This document shows, in pieces, positions 38,331 to 41,055 of a DNA stretch of 41,055 nucleotides. The position numbers were made by a program, and so were the translations under genes. Every line of letters starts with the position of its first letter. Position 1 is the first letter of the stretch. The notes under the pieces were generated by a model that worked only from the letters and a program-made list of their open reading frames with translations, had not been told where the DNA came from and ran no database searches. Location of the stretch: contig NZ_WRXN01000026.1 in NCBI RefSeq assembly GCF_009758205.1, positions 1 to 41,055 of the forward strand, read 5' to 3'. The DNA comes from Chitinophaga tropicalis (lineage in GTDB: Bacteria > Bacteroidota > Bacteroidia > Chitinophagales > Chitinophagaceae).

Positions 38331-40868
38331 ATGAGCGACATCGATAATACACAACCAACAGACGATTCTTTACATAACATTACCCACATCGGGGGAATGT
38401 ATGAAAGCTGGTTCCTGGATTATGCGTCCTATGTGATCCTTGAGCGTGCGGTGCCCGCCGTTGAAGACGGTCTTAAACCCGTACAACGCCGCATACTGCA
38501 TGCCATGAAAGAACTTGATGACGGCCGTTTTAACAAAGTAGCCAACGTAATAGGTTCTACAATGCAGTTCCACCCCCATGGTGACGCCTCCATCGGAGAC
38601 GCTATCGTGAACCTGGGACAGAAAGACCTCATGATCGAGACCCAGGGTAACTGGGGAGATGTACGCACCGGCGACGATGCAGCTGCACCCCGCTACATTG
38701 AGGCCCGTCTCTCAAAGTTTGCACTGGAGGTGGCCTTCAATCCTAAAACCACCACATGGCAGCTCAGCTATGACGGCAGAAAGAACGAACCACTGGCCCT
38801 GCCCATGAAGTTCCCGCTGGTGCTTGCACAGGGAGCTGACGGTATTGCCGTGGGCCTTTCTACCAAAATATTACCGCACAACTTCATAGAACTTATAGAC
38901 GCCTCCATCAAATATCTCAGGGGTAAGAAATTCGAGCTTTACCCTGATTTCAGCACCGGAGGTATGGTGGACGTTGCCAACTATAATGACGGCAAACGTG
39001 GTGGTAAAGTACGCGTAAGAGCACATATAGAGGAGAAAGACAAGAAGACATTGCTGATAAAGGATGTGCCCTATGGTGTTACCACTACCGCTTTAATGGA
39101 ATCTATCGTTAAAGCCAATGACACTGGTAAGATCAAAATCAAAAAGGTGGTAGACAATACCGCCAAGGACGTTGAAATAGAAGTACAGCTGGCGCCTGGT
39201 ATCTCTCCAGACATTACCATCGATGCCCTGTACGCTTTCACAGACTGTGAGATATCTATCTCTCCCAACGCCTGCGTGATCGTTGATGATAAACCAAGGT
39301 TTATCTCAGCTTCCGACCTGCTGCGATACTCTACCGATTTTACCCGCGAGCTCCTGAAAAAAGAGCTGGAAATAAAGCTGGCAGAACTGCAGGATAAATG
39401 GCATTACACCTCCCTGGAAAAGATCTTCTTCGAAAAAGGTATTTACAAGGAGCTGGAACAGAAGCACAAAGACTGGGAAGCCGTAATAGTAGCGATAGAT
39501 AAAGGCTTTGCGCCCTATAAGAAAAGCCTGAAAAGAGAGATCACCCGGGAAGATATCCTCAAGCTGACCGAAAAGCCGGTACGCCGCATCTACAGACTGG
39601 ATATCAACGAACTGAATGAACAGATCAAAGGCATTGAAGCTGATATCAAACAGGTGAAATATGACCTGGCTAACCTGGTAGACTTCACCGTAGCCTATTA
39701 CGAAAACCTGCTGAAGAAATACGGTAAAGGCCGTGAGCGTCAGACAGAGATCAAAACCTTCGATACCATTCAGGTACAGCAGGTGGCTATGGCTAACACC
39801 AAGATCTATGTAAACAGGGCTGATGGCTTCATCGGTACCTCCCTGAAGAAAGACGAGTTTGTAGCAGACTGCTCTGACCTCGATAACATCATCATATTCA
39901 GAAGGGATGGTAAAATGCTGGTTACCAAAGTATCTGATAAGACCTTCGTAGGTAAAGATATCATTCACATAGACGTGTTCCGCAAGAACGATGAACGTAC
40001 TACCTACAACATGATCTATGTGGACGGCAAGACCGGAATGAGCTTTGCCAAACGCTTCAACGTAACAGGTATTACCCGCGATAAAGAATATGACCTCACC
40101 GTGAAAGGGGAAAAGAATTCCAAAGTACACTACTTCTCAGCCAATCCTAACGGGGAAGCGGAAGTGGTGAGCATACGCCTGAGCCCAAATTGTGCGGCCA
40201 GGAACAAGGAATTTGATCTTTATTTTGAGACTATCGCTATCAAAGGCCGTAACTCAATGGGTAACCAGGTAACAAAATACCCGATCCGCAACGTGAAGTT
40301 CAAGGAGAAAGGCGTATCTACCCTCTCAGGTCAGAAGATCTGGTATGATGATACAGTAGGCCGTCTCAACACAGAAGAGCGCGGTATCTACATTGGTTCT
40401 TTTGATGGTGAAGACAAGGTATTTGTTGCATTCAAGAACGGTACCTATGAGCTTACCAACTTTGAGCTTACCAATCGCTACGATCCCAATGAACTGGTCT
40501 ATATAGAGAAATTCAACCCGGAAAAGATCGTATCTGCCATTTACTATGATGCCGATAAGAAACAGTTCAATGCCAAACGTTTCAAAGTGGAAACGCAGAC
40601 ACTGAATAATAAGTTCCTTTTCATTAAGGAAGGAGCAGGCAACTACCTGGAGATGGTTACTACTCACGCTGACCCGATAGTGTTATTGAAAACCGGTAAA
40701 AAACGTAATCCGGAGGAAGAGGAAGTGAATCTCGCAGAATTTGTGGAAGTAACCGGTTACAGGACAGTGGGAACAAGAATTGCAGGTGATGAGCTGATCA
40801 GTGCTGAACTGGCTATAGATGAGGAAGAACCGGATGGTGATGATGGGGTTCAGGGTGAGTTATTTTAA
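38331..40868 (+). CDS. parC: Type IIA topoisomerase subunit A (topoisomerase IV ParC-like)
   Basis: 845 residues. The breakage-reunion domain includes the catalytic Tyr122 in APRYIEARLS. The quinolone-determining region reads FHPHGDASIGDAIV: Ala86 stands where E. coli GyrA has Ser83 or ParC Ser80, followed by Ser87 and Asp90. A coiled-coil arm (about 350-450) and a C-terminal beta-pinwheel-like region (about 490-800) follow, and the end is acidic (EEEPDGDDG). No GyrA-box (QRRGGKG-type) is evident, which favours ParC. It is the last gene of the parE operon and ends at a 17-bp hairpin terminator. Confidence 0.9.
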   Translation: MSDIDNTQPTDDSLHNITHIGGMYESWFLDYASYVILERAVPAVEDGLKPVQRRILHAMKELDDGRFNKVANVIGSTMQFHPHGDASIGDAIVNLGQKDLMIETQGNWGDVRTGDDAAAPRYIEARLSKFALEVAFNPKTTTWQLSYDGRKNEPLALPMKFPLVLAQGADGIAVGLSTKILPHNFIELIDASIKYLRGKKFELYPDFSTGGMVDVANYNDGKRGGKVRVRAHIEEKDKKTLLIKDVPYGVTTTALMESIVKANDTGKIKIKKVVDNTAKDVEIEVQLAPGISPDITIDALYAFTDCEISISPNACVIVDDKPRFISASDLLRYSTDFTRELLKKELEIKLAELQDKWHYTSLEKIFFEKGIYKELEQKHKDWEAVIVAIDKGFAPYKKSLKREITREDILKLTEKPVRRIYRLDINELNEQIKGIEADIKQVKYDLANLVDFTVAYYENLLKKYGKGRERQTEIKTFDTIQVQQVAMANTKIYVNRADGFIGTSLKKDEFVADCSDLDNIIIFRRDGKMLVTKVSDKTFVGKDIIHIDVFRKNDERTTYNMIYVDGKTGMSFAKRFNVTGITRDKEYDLTVKGEKNSKVHYFSANPNGEAEVVSIRLSPNCAARNKEFDLYFETIAIKGRNSMGNQVTKYPIRNVKFKEKGVSTLSGQKIWYDDTVGRLNTEERGIYIGSFDGEDKVFVAFKNGTYELTNFELTNRYDPNELVYIEKFNPEKIVSAIYYDADKKQFNAKRFKVETQTLNNKFLFIKEGAGNYLEMVTTHADPIVLLKTGKKRNPEEEEVNLAEFVEVTGYRTVGTRIAGDELISAELAIDEEEPDGDDGVQGELF

Positions 40869-40891
40869 TTACTCAGATAATTAAGTCGCAT

Positions 40892-40928
40892 AAAAAAAGG
40901 CTTTTACCGAAGGTAAAAGCCTTTTTTT
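40892..40928. terminator. 17-bp hairpin of the CC-GAA-GG family (parC terminator)
   Basis: A perfect stem AAAAAAAGGCTTTTACC / GGTAAAAGCCTTTTTTT with loop GAA. It keeps the family layout (A run, CTTTTRCC-GAA-GGYAAAAG, T run). The group II intron begins 3 nt downstream. Confidence 0.88.
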
Positions 40929-40931
40929 ATG

Positions 40932-41055
40932 GTGCGCCCGGCACGGGCGCAAACTCTAGGGTGTAAGTCCCGAACGCGCCTTGATAGTGGGAAGCGTTAA
41001 CCGATGGCAAGGGTGTCCTTCGTGAGGAGGAATCTGAAGGAAGCCTAAGGTAAAT
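40932..41055 (+). mobile_element. Group II intron, 5' end (truncated by the window)
   Basis: The segment begins GTGCG, the group II intron 5' consensus, and continues with a GCGCCCG-GCA-CGGGCGC hairpin, AGGGTGTAAGTCCCGAA, GGCAAGGGTGTCC and GGAATCTGAAGGAAGC. This order is typical of domain I at the 5' end of bacterial reverse-transcriptase-encoding group II introns (the Rfam group-II-D1D4 type). It is on the plus strand and runs off the window, so the intron-encoded protein and the 3' end are not seen. The insertion point is immediately after the parC terminator hairpin. Confidence 0.8.

Overview
The window looks like a chromosomal segment of a Bacteroidota member, most likely family Chitinophagaceae and plausibly Chitinophaga. 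This rests on lineage-typical families (DUF5723, DUF4294, DUF4295 next to bL28/bL33, DUF4382, a Reg_prop/Y_Y_Y sensor kinase, the parE-DUF1835-cupin-parC block, BshB1), on near-absent Shine-Dalgarno sites, and on promoter-like TAnnTTTG elements with a TTG about 19-20 nt upstream, the Bacteroidota housekeeping sigma pattern. No tRNA, rRNA, CRISPR array, prophage or resistance island was recognised.

Layout. 1-7.1 kb: a DUF5723 outer-membrane-type protein and a TonB energy transducer (both minus), an MFS transporter (plus), then a minus-strand group of arginase-family hydrolase, PH-like membrane protein and radical SAM protein whose 3' end overlaps the MFS gene. 7.3-13.5 kb: cytochrome c maturation ccmE-ccmF, an alpha/beta hydrolase, a DUF4294 protein, an unusual secreted protein made of two TonB-plug-like repeats, and the bacillithiol deacetylase bshB1. 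13.5-18.2 kb: a peroxide defence pair ahpC-ahpD, then rpmB-rpmG-DUF4295 and ftsY. 18.2-23.5 kb: rimO, a DEAD-box RNA helicase and the glycogen branching enzyme glgB. 23.7-30.1 kb: a DUF4382 lipoprotein, a YwqK/MORN-type protein, a KGG-repeat stress protein, a GH31 alpha-glucosidase and a Ycf48-like propeller protein. 30.3-34.7 kb: a large two-component sensor kinase and its LuxR-type regulator, then two tiny membrane-protein ORFs. 35.1-40.9 kb: topoisomerase IV-type subunits B and A flanking DUF1835 and cupin genes. The last 124 bases are the 5' end of a group II intron entering 3 nt after the parC terminator hairpin.

Functional themes are thiol/redox maintenance (bacillithiol, AhpC/AhpD, cytochrome c maturation), translation and RNA metabolism (bL28, bL33, FtsY, RimO, DEAD helicase), envelope energy transduction (TonB, plug-like protein), and DNA topology.

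The non-coding DNA holds the least ordinary signals. A dispersed family of intergenic hairpins shares the loop CC-GAA-GG and a TTTTTTTGAGC edge. There is a candidate orphan small RNA of about 63 nt with a consensus-like promoter and its own terminator (26227-26324), an attenuator-like hairpin in the DUF4382 leader, a promoter built into the preceding terminator at 24.7 kb, an 11-bp tandem repeat, and promoter elements so close to start codons that the mRNAs may be leaderless. I did not find a convincing new multi-gene defence or mobile system; the intron at the right edge and the hairpin family are the best leads. All assignments come from reading the sequence and recalled family knowledge; no database search was run.
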